Assembly: GCA_017303855.1 (NCBI GenBank)
Contig: JAFLBL010000018.1
Coordinates: 1-64,000, forward strand
Source: Chitinophagales bacterium
Lineage (GTDB): Bacteria; Bacteroidota; Bacteroidia; Chitinophagales; Chitinophagaceae
Reading direction: 5' to 3'
Length of the DNA stretch: 64,000 bases
Below are positions 8,585 to 15,431 of this stretch, piece after piece (position 1 is the first letter of the stretch; each line of letters opens with the position of its first letter). A model generated the notes under the pieces. It was not told the origin of the DNA, ran no database searches, and worked only from the letters and a program-made list of their open reading frames with translations. The position numbers were made by a program, and so were the translations under genes.

Positions 8585-8750
8585 TGCTCCCGGAATGTTT
8601 CCTGAACTTTTGATATCCCGGACGTCCGGGATCGGGACTACTTATTTAGTCGGGAGTTAGAAGTCGGGAGTTAGTAGTCAATACAGTTGCTCCCGGAATG
8701 TTTCCTGAACTTTTGATATCCCGGACCTCCGGGATCGGGACTACTTATTA
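8585..8750 (+). repeat. Two tandem degraded copies of the tRNA-Arg 3' half
   Basis: Segments ending near 8647 and 8749 each read TGTTTCCTGAACTTTTGATA, then CCCGGACGTCCGGG or CCCGGACCTCCGGG, then ATCGGGACTACTTATT. Aligned by eye to the tRNA, the anticodon arm (GTTTCCTAAACTTT), variable loop, a rebuilt palindromic T arm and the acceptor end are recognisable. The GTCGGGAGTTAG spacer separates the copies. No 5' half is present, so these are not functional tRNAs. Confidence 0.75.
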
Positions 8751-8863
8751 TTTTAGAAAATAATAATGGTTGCGGGAAATAATTTCAGGCAGCCATTTTT
8801 ATTAGATTATAACTACTTGATAATGTGAGGCGTTAGAGCTGTGAATGTGTGGCTACAATTTTT

Positions 8864-8871
8864 TATCTTTG
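8864..8871 (+). promoter_or_regulatory. -7 promoter element of the kinase-like gene
   Basis: TATCTTTG fits TAnnTTTG and ends five bases before the ATG at 8877, so the transcript would have almost no leader. It also argues against the earlier GTG at 8841. Confidence 0.6.
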
Positions 8872-8876
8872 TGAAA

Positions 8877-9512
8877 ATGAATGTAAAGCATGAATTACAA
8901 AGTATCATTTCAGGAATTGGCGATCATGCAACAACGGATCTTATTAAAGCAGCGGCCAACTACATTAGAAAAGGCCAGGAAACAAGCGGAAACTCTCAAG
9001 AACCAAAGCTCACCAAAGACCAAGAAACAGCGGAGTTGATCTCATGGATCAATGAACAACAGCTCTGGTTCACAGATCACGATGAAAATAGATTCATTGC
9101 CAGCGGGGCAGAGCAGAAAGTTTACCTGCACAAGGATGAACGACACGTTTACAAACTGAACGACTCTATTTTCTATCAATACTGGCTTGACTATTTCTAC
9201 AGTCTTCTCATCCACAATTATTTTTTCCCTTCTACCGCTTATCAGCTCATCGGATTTTTCAAGAAGGAGGATGTATTCTATGCTGTCGTAAAGCAACCAT
9301 TCATTGAGATCACAAGCACTACAGATACCAGCATTGTGAAGGAATTCCTTTATGCAAATGGATTTCAGTTAAGGAAGAACAATGATTATTTCAATACTGA
9401 ACTTGGGCTGATCCTGGAAGACCTTCATGATGAGAATGTCCTGACCAATAATGGCATTCTTTTCTTTATCGATACCGTTTTTTATCTGGACAACACTTTC
9501 TTTATAAAATAA
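8877..9512 (+). CDS. Lone polyvalent-protein-type kinase-like domain protein
   Basis: A 211-residue protein resembling the putative protein-kinase domain found in polyvalent proteins of Bacteroidota mobile elements. Visible features in order are a GAEQKVYLHKDERHVYKL nucleotide-binding-like segment, IHNYFFPSTAYQLIGF, VVKQPFIE, and ILEDLHDENVL (about residues 179-189), a kinase-like catalytic loop with Asp and Asn. FFIDTVFYL follows, with an Asp where the DFG aspartate would be. An N-terminal helical extension of about 60 residues precedes it. The ATG at 8877 follows a good promoter element. The gene is AT-richer than its neighbours and is bracketed by an 84-bp direct repeat copied from the adjacent tRNA-Arg, so it looks like cargo or residue of an integrated element. 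In the elements where this domain is known it is one part of much larger proteins; here it stands alone. Confidence 0.75.
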   Translation: MNVKHELQSIISGIGDHATTDLIKAAANYIRKGQETSGNSQEPKLTKDQETAELISWINEQQLWFTDHDENRFIASGAEQKVYLHKDERHVYKLNDSIFYQYWLDYFYSLLIHNYFFPSTAYQLIGFFKKEDVFYAVVKQPFIEITSTTDTSIVKEFLYANGFQLRKNNDYFNTELGLILEDLHDENVLTNNGILFFIDTVFYLDNTFFIK

Positions 9513-9563
9513 TATTACTGAAATTCAACTCATACAGTTCGAATTGAATTTCCTTCGAATTCA

Positions 9564-9647
9564 TTCCTGTCGATACTATTTATTTAGTCGGTAGTTTGTA
9601 GCCTGCCTGCCGGCAAAGGCAGGTCGGGAGTTAGTAGTCAATACAGG
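9564..9647 (+). repeat. 84-bp direct repeat, right copy
   Basis: Second copy of 8501-8584, starting at TTCCTGTCGATACT and ending AATACAGG, with the same internal CCTGCC/GGCAGG hairpin and the same length. The differences from the left copy are two bases in the acceptor sequence, one just after it, and two in the GTCGGGAGTTAG word. Confidence 0.85.
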
Positions 9648-9992
9648 CTCACTTAGCAGAAGCACATTAAATCCGGGCATTCCATTCACTGATCGACTAA
9701 GTGTTGAAAAGATGTTTCCTCGACTTTTGATATCCCGGACGTCCGGAAGCCGGACTATTTTGTTAACCGTGAGGCAGCAAACAAATCAGTACCTGAAACA
9801 GGTACCAGATACGGAAAATAGTTGCGGCTTAGATGCTAAATCAGGTTGATTGTAAGCCCTGTAAAGTTTATACAGGAATTTGAACCGGCTCTGTACTTTT
9901 CAGGATAAGCCCCTTTCCCCTTTTACTCTTCTGCCACTCTTCCTTTACTACGCCCGGAAACCTTGAGTATATCATGAGTGGACGGGTTGACA
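9648..9992. other. Gene-free stretch with a third tRNA-Arg fragment
   Basis: At 9711-9758 a further degraded tRNA 3' half is visible (ATGTTTCCTCGACTTTTGATA, then CCCGGACGTCCGG and CCGGACTATTT). The rest of the stretch, to 9992, shows no coding sequence and no structure I can name. Confidence 0.6.
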
Positions 9993-10035
9993 GGTTGAAA
10001 AGAACGAAATGAATAATCATACCGTTCTTTTCAAC
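9993..10035. repeat. Inverted micro-repeat arms (GGTTGAAAAGAACG)
   Basis: GTTGAAAAGAACG at 9994-10006 is matched exactly by its reverse complement at 10023-10035, and the similarity extends imperfectly outward through GGGTTGACAG and ACCAACCTG. The right arm runs directly into the truncated gene remnant. Confidence 0.8.
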
Positions 10036-10270
10036 TTACCAACCTGCCACCGATGATTTCCGCGTGACAGCTGTCCTCGTGGAAATCTATGATGCCGCCG
10101 GCACCCTGCACGAAACAGGCAGTGCTACACAAAACAAGAACGGTCTCGACTGGACCTATACCACTCAGTTGAATAACAGCCTTCCTGCCGGCAGCCGGAT
10201 TAAAGCAACCGCTACCGATGTAACGGGCAATGAGGGATCGCTGGAAATGATGATGAAGGCAGAAGAGTAA
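10013..10270 (+). pseudogene. C-terminal remnant of a conserved hypothetical gene
   Basis: The open frame starts after a TGA at 10010-10012 inside the repeat and only becomes protein-like at about 10049 (TDDFRVTAVLVEIYDAAGTLHE). It continues through WTYTTQLNNSLPAGSRIKATATDVTGNEGSLE to a stop at 10268. The composition, beta-strand pattern and ending match the C-terminal domain of a hypothetical protein type I associate with Chitinophagaceae, but no start codon with a leader and no N-terminal domain remain. A short ORF from the GTG at 10064 is possible. It appears that the repeat and island next door replaced the 5' part. Function unknown. Confidence 0.6.
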
Positions 10271-10510
10271 TGAATAATGAGTAATGAGCCTCTACGGAAA
10301 TTGAAAAAAATCAGATTTGTAATGCCTTTTCCCGGGCTACTCATTACTGATTACTCATTCTGCTATCAGGCACTATCTTTCTTTTCAACCCTTTCCCGGG
10401 CTATTCATCACTCATTATTCATTACTCATCCTGCTATCGGGCACCATCTTACTTTTCAACCCTTTCCCGGGCTACTCATTACTGATTATTCATTATTCAT
10501 TACTCAATTC
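10264..10510. repeat. TGAGTAATGAGT family: inverted arm plus three tandem units
   Basis: A left arm (10264-10288, GTAATGAATAATGAGTAATG) overlaps the stop codon of the remnant. It faces three tandem units of about 64-71 bases (10325-10388, 10389-10459, 10460-10510). Each unit starts CTTTCCCGGGCTAYTCAT and carries ATTACTCATT-type words, the reverse complement of the arm. Units 1 and 2 end in CTGCTATCRGGCACYATC and CTTTTCAACC. No gene is here, although frames read through. Confidence 0.8.
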
Positions 10511-10515
10511 TCCCC

Positions 10516-10523
10516 TATTTTTG
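10516..10523 (+). promoter_or_regulatory. -7 promoter element of the enoyl-CoA hydratase gene
   Basis: TATTTTTG fits TAnnTTTG and ends 14 bases before the ATG at 10538, which supports that start over upstream in-frame codons lying in repeats. Confidence 0.6.
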
Positions 10524-10537
10524 CCAAAACTCCTCCC

Positions 10538-11314
10538 ATGTACCAGACCCTCCTCCTCCTCCCCGAAAACGGTATTCTTACTGTGGTGATCAACCGTGCC
10601 GATAAACTGAATGCATTGAATAAAGAAGTTTTCAATGAACTGAATCTCGTACTGGATGAAATAGAAAAATCACCGGCCATTAAATCCGTTATCATTACCG
10701 GTGCCGGTTCGAAGGCTTTTGTGGCGGGAGCGGATATCACCGAATTCAACGGTATGAGCAAGGAAGAAGCCATGGCCGTGGCGAAAAGAGGACAGGATAC
10801 TTTTGCACGAATTGAAAACTCATCCAAACCGATTGTTGCGGCAGTGAATGGATTTGCATTAGGTGGCGGTTGTGAACTGGCGATGAGTTGCCATTTCCGG
10901 GTAGCCGCTGAAAATGCGAAGTTCGGTCAGCCGGAAGTGAACCTGGGATTAATTCCCGGCTATGGCGGTACACAACGACTGGTACAACTGATCGGCAAGG
11001 GTAAGGCCATGGAACTCCTGATGAGTGCCCACATGATCGATGCCAATGAAGCCAAAGCCCTGGGACTGGTAAATTATGTAACCACCCCCGAGACCTTACT
11101 CGATCATACCCGCAAAATACTGGAGACTATCAACAGCAAAGCACCCCTCGCAGTAGCAGGTTGCATCAAAGCGGCCAATGCGGTCTATGATGAAAGCAAG
11201 GATGGCTATGCCCTCGAAATTGAAGAGTTCGGCAATGCGTTTGATACGGAAGACATGAAGGAAGGAGTAAACGCATTTTTGGAAAAACGGAAAGCGATTT
11301 TTCAGGGAAAATGA
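10538..11314 (+). CDS. Enoyl-CoA hydratase / crotonase-family protein
   Basis: A 258-residue crotonase-fold enzyme, most likely hydrating 2-enoyl-CoA to 3-hydroxyacyl-CoA in fatty acid or amino acid breakdown. The first oxyanion-hole segment is AFVAGADITEF and the second is FALGGGCELAMSC. Both catalytic glutamates of crotonase are present: one in GGGCELAM and one in the GQPEVNLGLIPGYGGTQRL segment. Length is normal for short-chain hydratases. The ATG at 10538 is chosen because the frame further upstream (to 10277) only translates tandem repeats, and a TAnnTTTG element lies just before it. No other beta-oxidation gene is adjacent. Its stop is followed 16 bases later by a long repeat palindrome. 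Confidence 0.9.
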   Translation: MYQTLLLLPENGILTVVINRADKLNALNKEVFNELNLVLDEIEKSPAIKSVIITGAGSKAFVAGADITEFNGMSKEEAMAVAKRGQDTFARIENSSKPIVAAVNGFALGGGCELAMSCHFRVAAENAKFGQPEVNLGLIPGYGGTQRLVQLIGKGKAMELLMSAHMIDANEAKALGLVNYVTTPETLLDHTRKILETINSKAPLAVAGCIKAANAVYDESKDGYALEIEEFGNAFDTEDMKEGVNAFLEKRKAIFQGK

Positions 11315-11329
11315 AAATGACTGTATTGA

Positions 11330-11723
11330 GATTTCGAGCGCAGCGAGAAATCTTACCCTTCCCACACTCTCCGAAATTTGTCATTCCGACGAAGGAGGAA
11401 ACTTCCCACACTCTCCGAAATTTGTCATTCCGACGAAGGAGGAAACTTAACCCACCCGTATACGCTTCATTCCGACAAAGGAGGAAACTTAACCCACCCG
11501 TATACGCTTCATTCCGACGAAGGAGGAAACTTAACCCACACGTATACGCTTCATTCCGACAAAGGAGGTACCTAATACATGCTCGTAACGGGCAACTAAA
11601 TACAATAACCCTGGGAGGAACTTTGCAGATCAATCATATTGCCTCTGAAGAAGTTTCCTCCTTCGTCGGAATGACAAGGCCTTTGGGGGGAGAAGAGTAA
11701 GATTTCTCGCTGCGCTCGAAATC
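11330..11723. repeat. Nested palindromic repeat array between echA-like and fucosidase genes
   Basis: The outer arms are a perfect 26-base inverted pair (11330-11355 and 11698-11723, core ATTTCGAGCGCAGCGAGAAA). The right arm overlaps the fucosidase stop codon. Inside, five tandem units of 41-46 bases (about 11361-11575) each contain CATTCCGACRAAGGAGG. One inverted copy of that word (11649-11675) closes the inner hairpin. The whole gap could fold back on itself. Open frames here, on both strands, only translate the repeats (SFRRRRKLN-type peptides) and are not genes. The 11576-11648 loop shows nothing recognisable. Confidence 0.88.
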
Positions 11724-13845
11724 AATGCCACATCATTTCCCCTTCCCACTCCTTCTTCTCTCCGCCTTCCATTCGATATTGCACCTTCAACCCATTGCCG
11801 CCACCACTGTCAAAATAAATGAGTTTTATTTTATGATAGCCTGGCGCAAGCAGGGCCTTGCCGCTACGCTCCTGCATACTGTGATTGCCGTCATTGTTCA
11901 CAATCAGCTCGTCGTCGATGTACAACTGGCTGCCATCATCACTGCTGGTAAAGAATTCATACATGGCCTGTTTGCCGATACGGATATAACCAGTGAATAA
12001 TAATCCGTATTTCTCTTTCCGTTGTTTGAGCGATTCATTGATCACGGATGTGGTGCCTTTCTTAAGGGCGGCACCGGTCTCTACGGAACGGATATCGAGG
12101 TTCTCACCTTCGTAGTAACTGTACAGCAAGCCGGGAGAAGTGTTACTGACTGGCTGTGCCTTCATCAGGTTATACACCCTGAAATCACTCTTAGCTTCTC
12201 CACTGGGCAGCATCCCTGCTCTGACAGCCATGGCTTTTACAGGCCCCGTACTTCCTAAAATGAACGGTGCTTTATACAGAGAAGACTTTGTAGTAACTGT
12301 ACTGCCATCAGTGGTATAATAAATTTTTGCTCCGGGTTCTGCCTTTATAGTCACTTCCGGACGCAGGGGATCTTTATAGATGGCATTGATCTGCGGTTTG
12401 GCAGCAAACGCCCCATAATTTTTAATCCGTATCACCCAGGCCCAGGGCGCTTTCATACTGGAGGGATTGTATTCGGGCAATTGCACTTCCACATTGGCGC
12501 CAACCTGTTTCCAGGTTAATGACTGACCGGTTGATAAGAGATCCGGTTGTGTACCCATTGGTAATTGCATATCCTTCAACATCACTTTCCGGCTCTGCGG
12601 ATAGCGGGGTAAAATCGCATAAAGATTATTACCCGTTGGATTGTAGGTATAGAATACTTCTTTCACTGCATAACCCGGATCGGGATCTACCGTGATCTTT
12701 AACAGCATATCCCCATGACGATCGGTGTAATCCCGCCGGCCGGCACTCCACTGGCTGGTAGTCTTCCAGCGACGGGTATTATAAATCGCTTCACCATTCA
12801 GCTTCAACCACTCTCCCATCTGCAGCAAACGATCCTGCATAATGGGTGGTATCTTGCCGTGTTCATCGGGACCGATATCCAATAAGAAATTTCCGCCGCG
12901 ACTTACTTTATCTATTAACTGCAGAATGAGTGACTGCGTGCTGTTATAATCCCAGGCATCTTCCTCGCGGTTATACCCATAACTGAAACCCATACCCCGG
13001 CTTTCTTCCCAGGCATGGTCTTCAAAATCGAGATCGGGCTGGTATTCGGGGGTATAGATACCGCCATGATGAAAACGGATACCAGCACCCCAGCGGTCAT
13101 TCACCACCACTTTATTTTTTACCGGGCTTTCATTGTACAACCAGGCGAGAAACTGCTGACTCTTCCACAATTCAGCCGGCGCATCCCAGTCGCCATCGGT
13201 CCAGAATACATCGGGCTGATAGTTATTGATCAGGTCCTTCATCTGCGGCCAGGTATGCTGCTCCGCAAATCTGGCCGGATCGGATTTCCATAGAGGATTG
13301 AACCACTCATAGAGGGAATAATACATGCCGGCTCTTACAGAGGTCTTACGTACCGCAGCAAACAGATCACCGATCAGGTCCCGCTTCGGTCCCACATCCA
13401 CCGATGTCCACGGGAAGTCCCAGGCCTTTCTTGTCTCTGCACTGGGCCATAAAGAATAACCATCATGATGTTTGGACGTGAGTACAATATATTTTGCGCC
13501 ACTCTTCTCAAATAACTTCGCCCATTCATCCGGATTGAACAACTCGGCTTTAAAATCCTGCGCCAGGTCATAGTACGTCCTGTCTCCGAATTTTGCTTTA
13601 TGGTATTTCAATACGGCACTGTCATTCCGGCCCTGCATATACTGCTGGTACCATTCCGAATAATTGCCCTTGGCGGTATAACCCGGCACGGCATACATAC
13701 CCCAGTGTATGAAGATGCCAAACTTATCATTACTGAACCAGGCGGGCACCGGACGTTTGTCGAGACTTTCCCAATCGGGGGTGTAGGGTTGGGACTGTGC
13801 AACTGTGTTACACAATAAAACTATGGCAAGCAAATATATTTTCAT
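11722..13845 (-). CDS. Secreted alpha-L-fucosidase, GH29, with chitobiase-like and PA14 domains
   Basis: A 707-residue exported enzyme. After a signal peptide (MKIYLLAIVLLCNTVAQSQ) the GH29 catalytic barrel covers about residues 25-370, with FGIFIHWGMYAVPGY, TSKHHDGYSLWPS and the nucleophile Asp217 in VFWTDGDWD. A beta-domain follows, then a chitobiase/HexA C-terminal-like segment (about 475-550, KIYYTTDGSTVTTKSSLY) and a PA14-like carbohydrate-binding domain (about 565-700, FTGYIRIGKQAMYEFFTSSD, DDGSQLYIDDELIV). It is the last gene of a GH35-GH29-GH29 set, four bases after the other fucosidase. It likely removes terminal fucose from host or plant oligosaccharides in the periplasm. No SusC/SusD pair is in the window. 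Confidence 0.9.
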   Translation of the reverse strand: MKIYLLAIVLLCNTVAQSQPYTPDWESLDKRPVPAWFSNDKFGIFIHWGMYAVPGYTAKGNYSEWYQQYMQGRNDSAVLKYHKAKFGDRTYYDLAQDFKAELFNPDEWAKLFEKSGAKYIVLTSKHHDGYSLWPSAETRKAWDFPWTSVDVGPKRDLIGDLFAAVRKTSVRAGMYYSLYEWFNPLWKSDPARFAEQHTWPQMKDLINNYQPDVFWTDGDWDAPAELWKSQQFLAWLYNESPVKNKVVVNDRWGAGIRFHHGGIYTPEYQPDLDFEDHAWEESRGMGFSYGYNREEDAWDYNSTQSLILQLIDKVSRGGNFLLDIGPDEHGKIPPIMQDRLLQMGEWLKLNGEAIYNTRRWKTTSQWSAGRRDYTDRHGDMLLKITVDPDPGYAVKEVFYTYNPTGNNLYAILPRYPQSRKVMLKDMQLPMGTQPDLLSTGQSLTWKQVGANVEVQLPEYNPSSMKAPWAWVIRIKNYGAFAAKPQINAIYKDPLRPEVTIKAEPGAKIYYTTDGSTVTTKSSLYKAPFILGSTGPVKAMAVRAGMLPSGEAKSDFRVYNLMKAQPVSNTSPGLLYSYYEGENLDIRSVETGAALKKGTTSVINESLKQRKEKYGLLFTGYIRIGKQAMYEFFTSSDDGSQLYIDDELIVNNDGNHSMQERSGKALLAPGYHKIKLIYFDSGGGNGLKVQYRMEGGEKKEWEGEMMWH

Positions 13846-13849
13846 GCAG

Positions 13850-15265
13850 TTAATTTTCTATCAGTGAATCATGAATCAGATAGGCTTCAATTTCAGCCAC
13901 TCGGACTGGCCCTTTATCTTCTTCAATAAACAATGTAATCGCGTCTGTATCCGTTACCGGAAAGGTTAAAATTCTCTTCCGGCCAATGGTTGTACCCCTG
14001 ATCTCTTTCACTACTTTCCAGTCCTTCATTAACACCACCTTAAATTTAGCACATTGTTGTCCCGCCGTCAGATTTTCGCTTATTACAATACAATTCAGTT
14101 TGGTGGTTTTTGCAAACTCCAGCCCTGGTTGCTGCATCTGTTTATCATTGATCGTGACAAAAGTTGACAGCTTGCCATCAGTTAATGAAGGTGATTTAAT
14201 ATTGTGGTTATCGGTGACCAGGTAAGGCACAGACAAACGGGCCAGGTTATTCGTGAAATTCTTTTCACGGAGTTTTTTAAATGCAACCAACGCCAGTGAA
14301 TCATTTTTATGAATCTTCCCTTTCCGGTCCGGCGGAATATTCAGTAACAGGTTCGCTCCTCTTCCCACACTCTTCAGCCAGAGATCGAATAAATTTTCCG
14401 GTGTTCTTACCTTGCTATCCTCTGCTTCATGATAAAACCATCCCGGACGGATACTCACATCACACTCAGCAGGAATCCACGCCTTGCCGTATTTATTACC
14501 GGTGGTGAGGGTATCCTGTTTCGGTGCTCCTTTACCCGGGGTAAAACCGGCAGTATCGAGTGTATTCCAGTTGCTGGTACCGGCAATCCCGCTTTCATTG
14601 CCCACCCAGCGGATATGCGGACCAATATCGCTGAATACAACGGTATTGGGAGAAAGTGTTTTCACCGTTTTTTTGAAACGGGCCCAGTCATACACCTGCA
14701 TCTTGCCATTGGGGCCTTCACCATTGGCGCCATCCCACCAGAGTTCCCAGATAGGACCATAGCTGGTAAACAGTTCTTTCATCATGTTCACATATACATC
14801 GTTGTATTTATCAGTGCCATAATCCGGATGATTGCGGTCCCAGGGAGATAGATAAACACCGAATTTCATTCCATATTCTTTACAGGCTTGTGAGAGTTCT
14901 TTCAGTACATCACCTTTGCCATTCTTCCATTTACTCTCACGTACAGTATGTGTGGAATAGTTGCTGGGCCAGAGACAAAAACCATCATGGTGTTTGGCGG
15001 TTATGATCACACCCTTTGCCCCGGCTGCTTTCGCGGTACGCACCCACTGCCGGCAATCCAGTTCTGTGGGATTAAACATATCCGCCGGTTCCGTACCATG
15101 TCCCCACTCGAGATCGGTAAATGTATTAGGGCCAAAATGAAAAAAGAAATAGTATTCCATATCGTGCCAGGCGAGTTGCGCGGCACTGGGTTTGGGTTGA
15201 GCGGAAATACAAGTGGCTAAGAGGGCAAAGGAGAGTAAAAGGGAAACAGGTTTGAAGATGTGCAT
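13850..15265 (-). CDS. Secreted alpha-L-fucosidase, GH29 (compact form)
   Basis: A 471-residue enzyme with a signal peptide (MHIFKPVSLLLSFALLATCISAQ) and a GH29 catalytic domain: YYFFFHFGPNTFTDLEWGHG, ITAKHHDGFCLWPS, and the likely nucleophile Asp178 in ELWWDGANGEG. The last 100 residues form a discoidin-like beta-sandwich. The WWDGANG form and lack of extra domains resemble the alpha-1,3/1,4-fucosidase subgroup (GH29-B), whereas the neighbour at 11722 looks like GH29-A; the two may split substrates. It is separated by four bases from that gene. The subgroup assignment is inference from motif shape. Confidence 0.9.
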   Translation of the reverse strand: MHIFKPVSLLLSFALLATCISAQPKPSAAQLAWHDMEYYFFFHFGPNTFTDLEWGHGTEPADMFNPTELDCRQWVRTAKAAGAKGVIITAKHHDGFCLWPSNYSTHTVRESKWKNGKGDVLKELSQACKEYGMKFGVYLSPWDRNHPDYGTDKYNDVYVNMMKELFTSYGPIWELWWDGANGEGPNGKMQVYDWARFKKTVKTLSPNTVVFSDIGPHIRWVGNESGIAGTSNWNTLDTAGFTPGKGAPKQDTLTTGNKYGKAWIPAECDVSIRPGWFYHEAEDSKVRTPENLFDLWLKSVGRGANLLLNIPPDRKGKIHKNDSLALVAFKKLREKNFTNNLARLSVPYLVTDNHNIKSPSLTDGKLSTFVTINDKQMQQPGLEFAKTTKLNCIVISENLTAGQQCAKFKVVLMKDWKVVKEIRGTTIGRKRILTFPVTDTDAITLFIEEDKGPVRVAEIEAYLIHDSLIEN

Positions 15266-15297
15266 ATAGTTGAATTAGTTCATTTATTCTATTTGTC

Positions 15298-15431
15298 AGT
15301 AGTGAGTAGTGAGTGGGTCGCTTATAAAGGAACTTTAATTATTGTTTCGACCATTTTTGAAATATTCCTTACCCTCAAATTTAAAAAGACTATTGTTATA
15401 AAAAGTACCCACTCACCACTCACCACTCACT
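15298..15431. repeat. Inverted AGTAGTGAGT repeat arms between GH29 and GH35
   Basis: AGTAGTGAGTAGTGAGTGGG (15299-15317) faces ACCCACTCACCACTCACC and ACTCACT (15407-15431). The right arm covers the stop codon of the GH35 gene (15427-15429). The loop is AT-rich with no gene. The hairpin lies between two genes read in the same direction and could limit read-through from GH35 into the fucosidases. Confidence 0.85.

Noticed and set aside
10277..10537. N-terminal extension of the enoyl-CoA hydratase
   Set aside because: It translates tandem intergenic repeats; crotonase homology and the promoter element support the start at 10538.
11361..11575. Possible CRISPR array
   Set aside because: The units are contiguous tandem repeats with no unique spacers, and no cas gene is in the window.
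11311..11700. Open frames on both strands giving SFRRRRKLN-type peptides
   Set aside because: They only translate the tandem CATTCCGACGAAGGAGG units, and the flanking genes and repeat arms explain the sequence.
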